This document shows, in pieces, positions 1 through 8,354 of a DNA stretch of 64,000 nt. Every line of letters starts with the position of its first letter. Position 1 is the stretch's first letter. Source of the stretch: an uncultured Lachnospiraceae bacterium (GTDB lineage Bacteria; Bacillota; Clostridia; Lachnospirales; Lachnospiraceae); contig CAJUAO010000002.1 in assembly GCA_910584685.1 (NCBI GenBank), forward strand, positions 62,001 through 126,000. Reading direction: 5' to 3'. The notes under the pieces are model-generated. The model was not told the origin of the DNA. It made no database searches and saw nothing but the letters and a program-made list of their open reading frames with translations. The position numbers and the translations under genes are program-made.

Positions 1-910
1 TATAATTAATATAGTCAGGATTTATGGCCTGTGCAGCCTTTTCTCCTATATAAAAGCCTGCCACTCCCGACGCAAGCCATATAAGCATCTGCATTATGGC
101 TATGCCTGAAACTGCCACTATTTTTCCTGCTATTACTGCATAAGGCTTTACAGACGTCAATAAGGTTTCCATCAGCTTAGATGATTTTTCAGACACAACT
201 ATCTTTGTTATATTTTGTCCGTAAAGAAGTATCATCATATACAGCACAAGAGAAAACAGCATTGGCACAAGCATTTTTGTAAGCATAAGACCAAAGCTGT
301 CAGGCTCGTCGCCTGCCTTTAAAGAAGCCTGGTATACATTTGCATTATAAAGAGACATATGCATATCGTCAAGGTCTGTTATCTGATTTACGCTTATATA
401 CTCATAATAGCTGTTAAAGGCTTCTCCGATAATCTCTACCGTGTCCTGTGAAACATCAGTGTCATATGGAATATAATATTTTACGGATACGGTATTTTCA
501 TCCTCATTTAAAACCATAACCACGGCATCCTTTTTTCCCTCAAGATATCCGTTTACATCAGCCTTTGCCCTTTCAAATTCAGATTTTTCCACAGGCAGAA
601 GACTGCACTCCTTAAATGCCTCCGCCTCTGTTATACCCTGTATAAGCAGGTCATTTATACCTGTTTCATTTACATAATATATGTCTATGTCAAATTTTTC
701 GTTTACATTTATTATATTGTCAATATTGTCCTCATCCTTATTACTGTCCTGAAACACTGCCTGAAATATGCTGATTGCCGCAAATATAGCCGCAATAACA
801 AGGGCGAGAAGTATGGTGCTTACCTTAAAGCCCTTTCCCTTTACGTTTTGTGAAGCCGTAAATCCAAATACCTTTTTAAAGCCCGTAAACATACCCTTTT
901 TATTTTCCAT
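1..910 (-). CDS. ABC-2 type exporter permease (partial, C-terminus outside window)
   Basis: Membrane subunit of an ABC exporter. The frame opens with ATG at 908-910, inside the 3' end of the preceding permease gene (11-nt overlap), and runs unbroken off the left edge. The N-terminus begins MENKKGMFTGFKKVFGF, followed by a hydrophobic segment, a ~170-residue soluble extracytoplasmic region and, near residue 220, a run of membrane helices containing VSEKSSKLMETLLTSVKP. That block is the NatB/ABC-2 signature and is nearly repeated in the neighbouring permease (TEKATRVMEYILTSVKP), so the two look like a duplicated heterodimeric pair. It is the third gene of an operon with the ATPase at 2278-3225. 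The substrate is unknown; Na+ or peptide export is typical of NatAB-like systems. Confidence 0.85.
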   Translation of the reverse strand, partial: MENKKGMFTGFKKVFGFTASQNVKGKGFKVSTILLALVIAAIFAAISIFQAVFQDSNKDEDNIDNIINVNEKFDIDIYYVNETGINDLLIQGITEAEAFKECSLLPVEKSEFERAKADVNGYLEGKKDAVVMVLNEDENTVSVKYYIPYDTDVSQDTVEIIGEAFNSYYEYISVNQITDLDDMHMSLYNANVYQASLKAGDEPDSFGLMLTKMLVPMLFSLVLYMMILLYGQNITKIVVSEKSSKLMETLLTSVKPYAVIAGKIVAVSGIAIMQMLIWLASGVAGFYIGEKAAQAINPDYINY

Positions 911-2288
911 TGCCCACACCTCCTTTTTTCGCCATGCCTATAACGTCCTTAAGCTTAAGGGCGGCTCCGTTGCTGTAAAGCATATGCTCATATACCCTGT
1001 TTACAAACATAAGCACAAGAATTATGGATAAAATTAAAACGCCTACGGCTCCAAACGCTAAGGACTGAGATACCTTACCTAAAACAAGATATTCTGGCAC
1101 AATAAACATTGATGAAATAGGAAGTAAAAATACAACATACTCAAACGAGCCCCAGCTTCCGCCTGTTTCACTGGTAATAGCCATAAACAAAGGAAGATAG
1201 GCTCCTATCATCATAGTAAAGGTGAAAATTTTCATTCCCTCTGCCATCTCCTCTATCTTGCTTACGGTGGCTCCTGCTATTCCTGCCACACAGCCGTAAA
1301 ACATTGAGCCTAAAACTATAATAATTATTATAAGGAATATATTGACAGGCGTTATTCCCGTCATAGCGCCGTTATCTATAAGCTGTCCAAGGACATCGGG
1401 AAGAACAAAGGCTCCGTCCTTTGATGGAAACATGGAATTATTTAAAAATATTGACAGACAGAAGCTTACTGCCACGGCTGCGAATATTGTAACCATAATA
1501 AGGGTAGACGCCACAACCTTTCCCACAAGAACTGCCATCGGCTTTACGGAAGTAAGTATATATTCCATAACTCTTGTCGCCTTTTCCGTAACTATAAGCT
1601 CCGATACCTTAGAGCCTACAAGAGATACTACAAATATAAGAAGAAATATGCATGTAAGGGTAAAGAAATACTGATACTGGCTTATACCGTCATTACTGTC
1701 AGACGCCCCGCCCTTATCATCTAAAGTAAACACCTGATAATCTATACTCTTTACTGCAGTATTGATTTTTTCTTCATCTACGCCTGCATCTAACAAAACT
1801 GCCTTCTGAATATTATCTCCCACAAATTCCGCAAAGGCGTTTGCGTCATCTGAATTCACATCAGAATCCTCCCTGTAATATGCATATACGTTTATTCCGT
1901 AATTAAGGCTGCTCTCATCATCACAGTACTCAATAGACAGAAATACCTGATTTTTATTGTCCTCCTTATTTATAAGCTTATCTATGTATTCGCTGTCATT
2001 TTTATCTGTTTTTTCATATAATAAATTGCCAAAAATTTCACTTTTTACGCTCTTACCTGCAAACTGCTCTCCTATGATTCCCGTATTGTCATAATAAAAC
2101 ACCTTTTCAATGGAGGTGTCAGGCTTTTCATCATCTTCTTCAACGCCTGAGATAAGAGAGCTTACAGGCATTGAAGCCAATGCTATGGCGCACAAAATTA
2201 TAATGGTTATCTTCATTGCCTTGCTTTTCATAGACTGACTGTAGGCAAAGGCAAATATTTTTTTCCAGCCTCTAAGCTTAGTTTTCAT
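900..2288 (-). CDS. ABC-2 type exporter permease (NatB-like)
   Basis: Second gene of a three-gene ABC exporter operon. The 462-residue protein has one N-terminal helix (residues ~25-45), a ~170-residue extracytoplasmic acidic domain, then about five C-terminal helices beginning near residue 205 (YQYFFTLTCIFLLIFVVSLV). The cytoplasmic loop TEKATRVMEYILTSVKP after the second helix is characteristic of the NatB/ABC2_membrane_3 family. The gene overlaps its upstream ATPase by 11 nt and its downstream permease by 11 nt, implying translational coupling and a fixed 1:1:1 complex. The substrate cannot be read from the sequence; export rather than import is inferred from the lack of a binding protein. 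Confidence 0.88.
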   Translation of the reverse strand: MKTKLRGWKKIFAFAYSQSMKSKAMKITIIILCAIALASMPVSSLISGVEEDDEKPDTSIEKVFYYDNTGIIGEQFAGKSVKSEIFGNLLYEKTDKNDSEYIDKLINKEDNKNQVFLSIEYCDDESSLNYGINVYAYYREDSDVNSDDANAFAEFVGDNIQKAVLLDAGVDEEKINTAVKSIDYQVFTLDDKGGASDSNDGISQYQYFFTLTCIFLLIFVVSLVGSKVSELIVTEKATRVMEYILTSVKPMAVLVGKVVASTLIMVTIFAAVAVSFCLSIFLNNSMFPSKDGAFVLPDVLGQLIDNGAMTGITPVNIFLIIIIIVLGSMFYGCVAGIAGATVSKIEEMAEGMKIFTFTMMIGAYLPLFMAITSETGGSWGSFEYVVFLLPISSMFIVPEYLVLGKVSQSLAFGAVGVLILSIILVLMFVNRVYEHMLYSNGAALKLKDVIGMAKKGGVGNGK

Positions 2289-3225
2289 TGCCTTCCCCTA
2301 CCTTTTCTACAAATATTTCATGAAGCGACGGCTCTCTAAGCTCATATCTTATAACCGGCACATTCTCCTCTATAAGCCTTTTCAAAAACAAGGCTGCCTG
2401 CTCCTCCCCTGTTACCTTTAAATGATAACCGTCAGGAGTTTCATTTATCACGGGCAGATTAAAGGCTTCTATATATGGCTTTATGTCACCCTCGCACTTT
2501 ACTATCATGTTTACTCTTCCATAACCCTTTTTTATAACGTTCAAATCTCCCTGAAGAACTGCGTTTCCTCTGTTAAGTATTGTAATATCCTTACAGAACT
2601 CCTCTATGGTTGCCATCTGGTGGCTTGACATTATAAGATACTTTTCATTTGCAATAATCTCTTTTATTATTGACTTAAACAAATCTGAATTTACAGGGTC
2701 TAAGCCGCTTAAGGGCTCGTCTAAAACTATAAACTCCGGGTCTGATAAGAGGGCTGCCATAAGCTGGATTTTCTGCTGATTTCCCTTTGACAGCTGGTCT
2801 GCCGTTTTATCCTTTTGCTTTTTTCCCTTTATTCTTGTATCTGAAGGAGCATTATATATGTATTCCTCTACCTCAAGCCTCTCGGCCCAATACTTTATTC
2901 TCTTTTTCGCCTCATCCTTCGGCACATTCTTAAGAGCTGCAAAATATATAAGCTGGTCCATAAGTGTAAACTTTGGATAAAGGCCTCTTTCCTCGGCAAG
3001 ATATCCTATGTTCATATTTAAAGGATTCATAGGCTTTCCGTTCCAAATAACCTCCCCGCTGTCATATGAAAGCATACCCAGAATAATTCTTATTGTTGTT
3101 GTCTTTCCTGCGCCGTTTGTCCCTAAAAGCGCATATACCCCCGGATTTTTCATCTCAAAGCTTAAGTTGTTTACTACTGTCTTATCACCGTATTTTTTTA
3201 CGAGATTTTTTACCTCTAACGACAT
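2278..3225 (-). CDS. ABC transporter ATP-binding protein (NatA-like)
   Basis: ATPase of the adjacent two-permease exporter, 315 residues. Visible motifs are Walker A (LLGTNGAGKTTTIR, residues ~33-46), the signature loop LSKGNQQKIQLMAALL, Walker B with D-loop (FIVLDEPLSGLDP) and the switch histidine in IMSSHQM. The ~100-residue C-terminal extension after the nucleotide-binding domain ends in SLHEIFVEKVG, as in DrrA/NatA-type exporter ATPases. The region between Walker A and the signature carries a Lys-rich stretch (KGKKQKDK). It is the first gene of the operon; no clear sigma-70 promoter was pinned down in the 300 bases shared with divergent fabH. Confidence 0.9.
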   Translation of the reverse strand: MSLEVKNLVKKYGDKTVVNNLSFEMKNPGVYALLGTNGAGKTTTIRIILGMLSYDSGEVIWNGKPMNPLNMNIGYLAEERGLYPKFTLMDQLIYFAALKNVPKDEAKKRIKYWAERLEVEEYIYNAPSDTRIKGKKQKDKTADQLSKGNQQKIQLMAALLSDPEFIVLDEPLSGLDPVNSDLFKSIIKEIIANEKYLIMSSHQMATIEEFCKDITILNRGNAVLQGDLNVIKKGYGRVNMIVKCEGDIKPYIEAFNLPVINETPDGYHLKVTGEEQAALFLKRLIEENVPVIRYELREPSLHEIFVEKVGEGNEN

Positions 3226-3390
3226 TATTCATACTCCTTTCAAATATCAATGTAAAACTTTTGTGTTGGCTCGTCCGACACTTTTTTATTATAACAAATT
3301 TTATAAATTTGTATATATTTATTTTTACACATTAAGATTTTTTATTTACTAAAAAATCAAATCTTATCCTTGCTTTATTTAAACAAATCA

Positions 3391-3431
3391 TTGACAAATG
3401 TCACTGATAAGGCTATACTTTGACTATCAAA
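3391..3431 (+). promoter_or_regulatory. fabH promoter with FabT-like operator
   Basis: A near-consensus sigma-70 promoter: TTGACA at 3391-3396, 17-nt spacer, TATACT at 3414-3419. Directly over the expected start point lies the palindrome TTTGA-CTA-TCAAA (3419-3431), which fits the FabT box known from Streptococcus and Lactococcus (TTTGA-N2/3-TCAAA). A second palindrome, TGACA-AA-TGTCA (3392-3403), overlaps the -35 box. Repression of fabH by a MarR-family FabT-like protein responding to acyl-ACP is inferred. The rest of the 3226-3533 gap holds an AT-rich leader of about 108 nt and nothing else I recognise. Confidence 0.7.
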
Positions 3432-3533
3432 TTTCCTATTGCCTGCCATAATTTTTAACATAATCCGGCAAGATTTTACGGCATCGGAAAATGAGTGAAA
3501 GGAATTTTTTTCCTTATAGGATTGGAGAATTAT

Positions 3534-4505
3534 ATGCATATATTAGGTACAGGCAGCTACACTCCCAAAAGAGTTGTAACTAATGACGATTTAGCAACCA
3601 TAGTAGATACAAACGACGAATGGATAAGCTCCAGAACAGGCATAAAGGAACGTCATATATCTGAGGGCGAAACCTCCGCTGAGCTTGGCGCAAGGGCGGC
3701 ATTGAAGGCTATAGAGGATGCAGCTATTGACCCCCTTGACATTGACCTTATTATTTTAGCTTCATTTACTCCTGATTTGACTCTTCCAAATGTAGCGTGT
3801 CAAATACAGGAAAAGATAGGCGCCTTTAACGCCACCTGCTATGATTTGAATGCTGCCTGCTCAGGCTTTTTGTTTGGCTTAAGCTCCGCTAATGCATATC
3901 TTGTTTCAGGCATGTACAGAAACATTCTTGTAATAGGCTCGGAAACAATGTCCAGAACTATTGACTGGTCTGACCGCTCTACCTGCGTATTATTCGGCGA
4001 CGGCGCCGGCGCCGCCATTCTTACGGCTGACAATGAAAAAGCATATGTTGCCGTATCAGGCTCAGACGGCGTTAAGGGAAAGGTACTTACGGGAGGGGGC
4101 ACAATTCTAAAAAATTTCCTTATAAATTCTGATACTGCTAATATTGTTGCCGATACTTTCTATATAAAAATGGACGGACAGGAGGTATTTAAGTTTGCAG
4201 TGTCAAAGGTACCTGAATGTATAAACCAGGTCCTTGAAAAGGCCGGGAAAACGCCTGACGATATAGATTATTATATTCTCCATCAGGCCAACGTAAGAAT
4301 TATATCCTCCGTGGCAAAAAGACTTCACATAAGCGAGGATAAAATTCCTGTAAACCTGCATAAATACGGAAATACTTCTGCGGCAAGCATTCCTATCCTG
4401 CTAGACGAGCTGAGAAGAGACGGTACTCTTAAGTCAGGTCAGAAAATTATTTTTTCCGGCTTTGGAGGCGGTCTTACATGGGGCGCATCATATATGGAAA
4501 TATAA
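3534..4505 (+). CDS. fabH: beta-ketoacyl-[ACP] synthase III
   Basis: Condenses acetyl-CoA with malonyl-ACP to start type II fatty acid synthesis in the cytoplasm. From the start chosen here (ATG with GGAG six bases upstream) the protein has 323 residues, the usual FabH length. The catalytic triad is complete: Cys109 in LNAACSGF, His250 in YYILHQAN and Asn280 in KYGNTSAASIP. The glycine-rich loop FGDGAGAAIL and the C-terminal FSGFGGGLTWG are also typical. An in-frame GTG at 3495 would add 13 residues but has no better ribosome site. No other fab genes are nearby, so this copy stands apart with its own FabT-like operator. The downstream gene ppa follows after 94 nt and may be cotranscribed. Confidence 0.95.
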   Translation: MHILGTGSYTPKRVVTNDDLATIVDTNDEWISSRTGIKERHISEGETSAELGARAALKAIEDAAIDPLDIDLIILASFTPDLTLPNVACQIQEKIGAFNATCYDLNAACSGFLFGLSSANAYLVSGMYRNILVIGSETMSRTIDWSDRSTCVLFGDGAGAAILTADNEKAYVAVSGSDGVKGKVLTGGGTILKNFLINSDTANIVADTFYIKMDGQEVFKFAVSKVPECINQVLEKAGKTPDDIDYYILHQANVRIISSVAKRLHISEDKIPVNLHKYGNTSAASIPILLDELRRDGTLKSGQKIIFSGFGGGLTWGASYMEI

Positions 4506-4599
4506 CAGGCTTACATGACGAAATTTCCTATATATTAAAAACATTTTTAAAAGCCTTAAGGAAATTCTACAAAAAATTAATAAAAAGGAGATTGTAAAT

Positions 4600-5142
4600 A
4601 TGAATATATGGCATGACATTAATCCTGACAGAATAACACCTGATGAATTTGTAGCTGTAATTGAAATCTCAAAGGGCAGCAAGAAAAAATATGAGCTTGA
4701 TAAGGAGACGGGACTTATAAAGCTTGACCGTATTCTTTATACTTCTACTCATTACCCGGCTAACTACGGCTTTATCCCAAGAACATACGGAGACGACAAG
4801 GACCCTCTTGATGTGCTTGTGCTTTGCTCCGAGCCTCTTGAGCCCCTTACTCTTGTAAAATGTTATCCTATAGGCGTTATGAAAATGATTGACAACGGCA
4901 TGGGGGATGAAAAAATTATTGCCATCCCTTATGATGACCCTACATATAACAGCTATTCGGACATTAGCGACCTGCCAAATCACATATTTGAGGAAATTAA
5001 GCATTTCTTTAAGGTTTATAAGGACCTTGAAGGCAAGGAAACCAAGGTGGATGAATTTGGCAATCATGCTGAAGCCACCAAAATCATTGAAAGCTGTATT
5101 GGAAATTATAATTTAAAATTTGGAGAGAGACCTCCGTTTTAA
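4600..5142 (+). CDS. ppa: inorganic pyrophosphatase, family I
   Basis: Hydrolyses pyrophosphate to two phosphates, pulling biosynthetic reactions forward. At 180 residues it matches bacterial family I enzymes. The signature with three metal-binding aspartates is present as D66-K-D68-P-L-D71, and the flanking segments YPANYGFIPRTYGDD and VVKCYPIG-type region (LVKCYPIGVMKMIDNG) align with the family. AAAAAGGAGATTGTAA precedes the ATG at good spacing. The C-terminus is somewhat different from E. coli PpaA, ending NLKFGERPPF. It lies behind fabH and ends before a perfect bidirectional hairpin. Confidence 0.95.
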   Translation: MNIWHDINPDRITPDEFVAVIEISKGSKKKYELDKETGLIKLDRILYTSTHYPANYGFIPRTYGDDKDPLDVLVLCSEPLEPLTLVKCYPIGVMKMIDNGMGDEKIIAIPYDDPTYNSYSDISDLPNHIFEEIKHFFKVYKDLEGKETKVDEFGNHAEATKIIESCIGNYNLKFGERPPF

Positions 5143-5196
5143 AAATTTTTGTAACAGTTCAGCCATGCCCTGTAGGTAAGTCCTATATTTCAGCTT

Positions 5197-5213
5197 TAGC
5201 TGCCGGGCAGCTA
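5197..5213. other. short palindrome 3' of ppa
   Basis: TAGCTGCC-G-GGCAGCTA, two 8-base arms round one base, followed by AT-rich sequence. It lies 55 bases after the ppa stop and 18 bases before a long terminator hairpin. It could be an extra 3' hairpin or a protein site; no function is assigned. Confidence 0.4.
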
Positions 5214-5230
5214 TATAATATTTTATAAAA

Positions 5231-5301
5231 ATATTTCAAAGGAAATAAAAAAGGAGCAGTTCACTTGTTGCAACAGCCCTTTTTTATTTCCTTTGAAATA
5301 T
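5231..5301. terminator. bidirectional terminator between ppa and the TenI-like gene
   Basis: Perfect 24-base inverted repeat: arm 5231-5254 and arm 5278-5301, separated by a 23-nt loop. Each arm holds an A6/T6 tract, so a transcript from either side ends in a hairpin with a U-run. The right arm nearly touches the stop codon of the minus-strand gene at 5304, as expected for two convergent units. Confidence 0.8.
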
Positions 5302-5303
5302 GC

Positions 5304-5894
5304 TTATTTCATTCTCATCATTTCTGACATCATACATACCTTTTCTGCTCCTGCTTTTAAAGCGTCGTTCATATTATTAAAATTCATGCCTCCCAAAGCA
5401 TATACAGGAATATTTACAGCCTTGCATACCTCCTTTAAATAATCAATACCCTTAGGCTCGCAACCTTTTTTACATTCCGTAGCATATATATGGCTTGCTG
5501 TAATATATGCAGCTCCCGCCTTTTCTGCCTCTACTGCTTCCTTCAATGTGTGGGTTGACACACCGATTATTTTAAAGCTGTCGGTTAGTCTTCTGTGGTA
5601 ACTGTTCTTATTATCTGCCATTTTCATAAAAAGCGGCATGGGAAGATGTATTGCCCTGCAGCCTAAGCTTTCTGCCACATTTACAAACGAGTGGAGGATA
5701 ACAGAAGTATTATAAGACTGTCCTATAGCTATAGCCTTTTCTGCCAATGACTTATATTCTTTTTCTGTCATATCCTTTTCGCGAAGAACAATGGCTGAAA
5801 CTCCTCTTTTACATAAGAGCTCTATTTGGTATAAAAGCTCCTTGCAGCATAGATGACGGTTGGTTATTGCTACCGTTTTCTCATATTTTTCCAT
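5304..5894 (-). CDS. thiamine phosphate synthase/TenI-family protein
   Basis: A TIM-barrel protein of the ThiE/TenI superfamily, 196 residues from the ATG at 5894, which has GGAGAAG just upstream; the longer open frame to 5990 would overlap thiD and has no ribosome site. Segments typical of the family are VSAIVLREKDMTEKEY near the N-terminus, IIGVSTHTLKEAVEAEKAGAAYI in the middle and IPVYALGGMN near the end. The pyrimidine-binding and DGVHVGQ-type loop of true ThiE is changed to CRAIHLPMPLF, so this is more like TenI (thiazole tautomerase) or a degenerate paralogue than a second ThiE. It is the last gene of the thiE-thiD-tenI-like cluster, 52 nt behind thiD. Confidence 0.8.
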   Translation of the reverse strand: MEKYEKTVAITNRHLCCKELLYQIELLCKRGVSAIVLREKDMTEKEYKSLAEKAIAIGQSYNTSVILHSFVNVAESLGCRAIHLPMPLFMKMADNKNSYHRRLTDSFKIIGVSTHTLKEAVEAEKAGAAYITASHIYATECKKGCEPKGIDYLKEVCKAVNIPVYALGGMNFNNMNDALKAGAEKVCMMSEMMRMK

Positions 5895-5946
5895 AAAGCT
5901 TCTCCTTTTGTCTTTGGCAGAGTATATTGCCAAATTGAAATAGTCT

Positions 5947-6747
5947 TTAAGCCTTGCCGAATTTTGAGGTAATACAGTACATATGGTCAAGGGGACCCCT
6001 TCCCCTGCCTAGGCTAAGTCCTGCGCCTATTGCCTCTGTAACGTATTCCTTTGCTTTTTTCACGCTTTCCTTAAGGCTTAAGCCGTATGCCAGATTACAG
6101 GCTATAGCCGATGACAATGTACAGCCTGTTCCGTGTGTATTGTCGTTATCTGCCTTCTTTGTATTAAACCATGTCAATTCTCCTGCGTCGTATAACAGGT
6201 CGTTTGCATTATCCGCCGAATGGCCTCCCTTAATCAATACAGCCGCGCCGCATTTTTCTCCAATAAGCCTTGCCGCATTTTCCATAGCCTCCGAGTCTTT
6301 TATTATTAAACCGCTGATACTCTCTGCCTCCGGTATGTTAGGCGTTATTACCGTACCTAAGGGCAATAGCATATTTATAAGATTATCTATGGCATCCGGA
6401 CTTAATAATTGTTTTCCGCTTGTAGATACCATCACAGGGTCTACTACTATATTTGAAGCGTTATGCTCCTTCAGCTTTTTTGAAATCGCCACGATAATAT
6501 CCTTATTTGAGACCATTCCAATTTTTACGGCGTCAGGTCTTATATCCTCAAACACGCAATCTATCTGCTTCTCCACAAATTTTGAGTCTACGTTCATTAT
6601 ATCGTATACCCCTGTTGTATTTTGCGCCGTAAGGGAAGTAATAACGCTCATTCCATATACCTTATGTGACGTCATTGTTTTTAAATCTGCCTGTATTCCC
6701 GCGCCTCCGCTGCAATCGGAGCCTGCTATGGTTAAAACCTTTTTCAT
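5947..6747 (-). CDS. thiD: hydroxymethylpyrimidine/phosphomethylpyrimidine kinase
   Basis: Phosphorylates HMP and HMP-P to supply the pyrimidine half of thiamine. The 266-residue protein shows ribokinase-fold motifs: the N-terminal GSDCSGGAGIQADLKTMTSH substrate and glycine region, VVDPVMVSTSGKQLL in the centre, and the anion-hole and catalytic base motif THGTGCTLSSAIACNLA near residue 205-220. The start has AGAGGTAAGGC before ATG. It lies between thiE and a TenI-like gene on the same strand. ThiC, ThiG and ThiM are absent from the window, so the organism may salvage precursors or encode the rest elsewhere. Confidence 0.95.
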   Translation of the reverse strand: MKKVLTIAGSDCSGGAGIQADLKTMTSHKVYGMSVITSLTAQNTTGVYDIMNVDSKFVEKQIDCVFEDIRPDAVKIGMVSNKDIIVAISKKLKEHNASNIVVDPVMVSTSGKQLLSPDAIDNLINMLLPLGTVITPNIPEAESISGLIIKDSEAMENAARLIGEKCGAAVLIKGGHSADNANDLLYDAGELTWFNTKKADNDNTHGTGCTLSSAIACNLAYGLSLKESVKKAKEYVTEAIGAGLSLGRGRGPLDHMYCITSKFGKA

Positions 6748-6859
6748 GCCTTACCTCTTTTCCACATTTTACTTTTTATTATTCTTCTTTTTATTTTCTT
6801 TATTTTTTTCTCCTTTTTATTGCTGCATAAGCCTTCACGCTGCAGCGTTGGGTGATGCA

Positions 6860-7522
6860 TTATTTTTCAATAATACTTATCACCCGCTCCTTTAGCCTTT
6901 TTGTCTCTGTCTCTATATCTTTTTTTGAAAATATTGCCGACACGACTGCCACGCCATCTATATGTGTCCCCTTAAGCATTTCCACATTTTCGTAACTAAT
7001 ACCTCCTATTGCTACAACAGGAATTCTCAGGCTGTCGCAAATCTCTCTTATGGTATCATGGGATATGACATATGTATCCTTTTTTGTATATGTAGGAAAC
7101 GCCGCTCCCGTGCCTATATAGCTGGCTCCCTGATTTTGCGCCTTCAATGCCTGCTCTACGGTTTTTGCCGTAACCCCTACTATAGCGTTATTTCCCAATA
7201 TCCTCCTCACCTCTGCCGGACTCATGTCCCCCTGTCCCACATGTACTCCGTCAGCCCCGCAAAGATATGCCGCTTCTGTATCATCATCTATAACCATAGG
7301 CACTCCGTATCTGCTGCATATTGCCTTTACCCTTTTTCCAACCTCTGCAAGCTCCCTTGTTTCCATATTTTTCTCCCGAAGCTGCAAAAGTGTTACGCCG
7401 CCTTTAAGGGCAGCCTCTATCTGCATCTCAAATGTATAATTTTCAGTGGCAAAGCTGCTGTCTGTTACGGCATATAATAGCATTTGTTTTCTTTTACATA
7501 TATACTGTCTGTTTTCTTTCAT
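6860..7522 (-). CDS. thiE: thiamine phosphate synthase
   Basis: Joins HMP-PP and thiazole phosphate to thiamine phosphate. The TIM-barrel protein shows LLYAVTDSSF at strand 1, VTLLQLREKNMETREL, the pyrophosphate and HMP site MVIDDDTEAAYL with GADGVHVGQGDMS, GASYIGTGAAFPTYTKKD and VVAIGGISYENV. The canonical NDR of the active site reads DDD here (MVIDDDTEAA), a mild oddity. Start choice is uncertain: the ATG used here lies 17 nt from AAGGAG, while an in-frame TTG at 7537 lies only 2 nt from it. Two adjacent blocks of T-rich sequence separate it from thiD (112 nt). No TPP riboswitch motif is seen upstream on the minus strand. Confidence 0.9.
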   Translation of the reverse strand: MKENRQYICKRKQMLLYAVTDSSFATENYTFEMQIEAALKGGVTLLQLREKNMETRELAEVGKRVKAICSRYGVPMVIDDDTEAAYLCGADGVHVGQGDMSPAEVRRILGNNAIVGVTAKTVEQALKAQNQGASYIGTGAAFPTYTKKDTYVISHDTIREICDSLRIPVVAIGGISYENVEMLKGTHIDGVAVVSAIFSKKDIETETKRLKERVISIIEK

Positions 7523-7667
7523 TTTCTTTTTTTGCAAAACTCCTTATGAAACTTTTATATTACAGGATAATTATATTACCTTTTTGCCATGCATGTCTAC
7601 CTGATTTTTCATATTAACATCACTATGGAATGCGTCATACATACCCATAAAATATATTTTTGAAAGG

Positions 7668-7696
7668 TTGACAGAATGTCGAACTTTGCGTATACT
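7668..7696 (+). promoter_or_regulatory. promoter of the NTPase/GNAT unit
   Basis: TTGACA at 7668-7673, 17-nt spacer, TATACT at 7691-7696. A short palindrome GACA-GAA-TGTC overlaps the -35 box, similar in form to the TGACA-AA-TGTCA over the fabH -35 box. Between the promoter and the gene lie palindromic bits such as TGCAC-AAT-GTGCA (around 7719-7731) and a related ATGCATTGTACATT, which could be operator sites. Confidence 0.65.
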
Positions 7697-7789
7697 TGTA
7701 TTTGTTTATTGTTTTAACTGCACAATGTGCATTGATTTAGCTATGCATTGTACATTACTGCACAATCAAAAAGGAAGGTAAATGCCATT

Positions 7790-8335
7790 ATGATGTTAAA
7801 TAAATTTGTTATCATTGGAAGGTCTAACACGGGGAAATCTGCAATACTTGACAGGGTTTTAGAGGATACAGGATTGCGTCAGATAGGCTTTCGAATAAGG
7901 GATTTCAAGATAGAAAATGAATTTCGCGGCTACTATATGCACAGCATTCTTGATGTGGAGGGGTATCATAACAATGTTCCCATTCAGACTTCATTACATA
8001 TCGGCCATAAGCGTATTCAGCAGACTGAGGTTTATGACACATTTGGCGTTCAGTGTTTAAGGGATGTTCTTAATGCTGACCGGGAGGATTTTGATTGTAT
8101 CGTACTTGACGAGCTTGGCAGAGGGGAATTTACCTCAAAGGATTTTACAGAGTGGGTTAATAAGGTGCTGGACAGCGACAATACCGTATTTGTCCTTATG
8201 AAAAATTCTACAAACAACGTAACCTCAGCAATAAAAAAAAGACAGGATGTTCTTCTTTATGACCTTGACAATATGTCTCAGGATGAGGTTATAAAAAATA
8301 TAGAGGACAAGCTGAAAAAGCGTCAGGAGCTTTAA
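7790..8335 (+). CDS. P-loop NTPase, THEP1-like
   Basis: A small P-loop protein of about 181 residues. Walker A is IIGRSNTGKSAIL close to the N-terminus, followed by LRQIGFRIRDF and a Walker B-like FDCIVLDELGRGEF, the order seen in THEP1-type nucleoside-triphosphatases (GF.T.E/IGF strand, then VIDEIG). It is therefore called THEP1-like, with function unknown. The ATG at 7790 has AAGGAAGG 11 nt upstream; a TTG at 7748 would extend it but lacks support. Just before it, ATGCCATTATGA forms a three-codon frame that overlaps the start, which may affect initiation. It is followed 19 nt later by a GNAT gene. Confidence 0.7.
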   Translation: MMLNKFVIIGRSNTGKSAILDRVLEDTGLRQIGFRIRDFKIENEFRGYYMHSILDVEGYHNNVPIQTSLHIGHKRIQQTEVYDTFGVQCLRDVLNADREDFDCIVLDELGRGEFTSKDFTEWVNKVLDSDNTVFVLMKNSTNNVTSAIKKRQDVLLYDLDNMSQDEVIKNIEDKLKKRQEL

Positions 8336-8354
8336 ATGAAAGTGAGAAAAAATA

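Noticed and set aside
5954..6895. 313-codon plus-strand frame opposite thiD
   Set aside because: Antisense shadow of thiD; composition is low in charged residues and no motif is seen.
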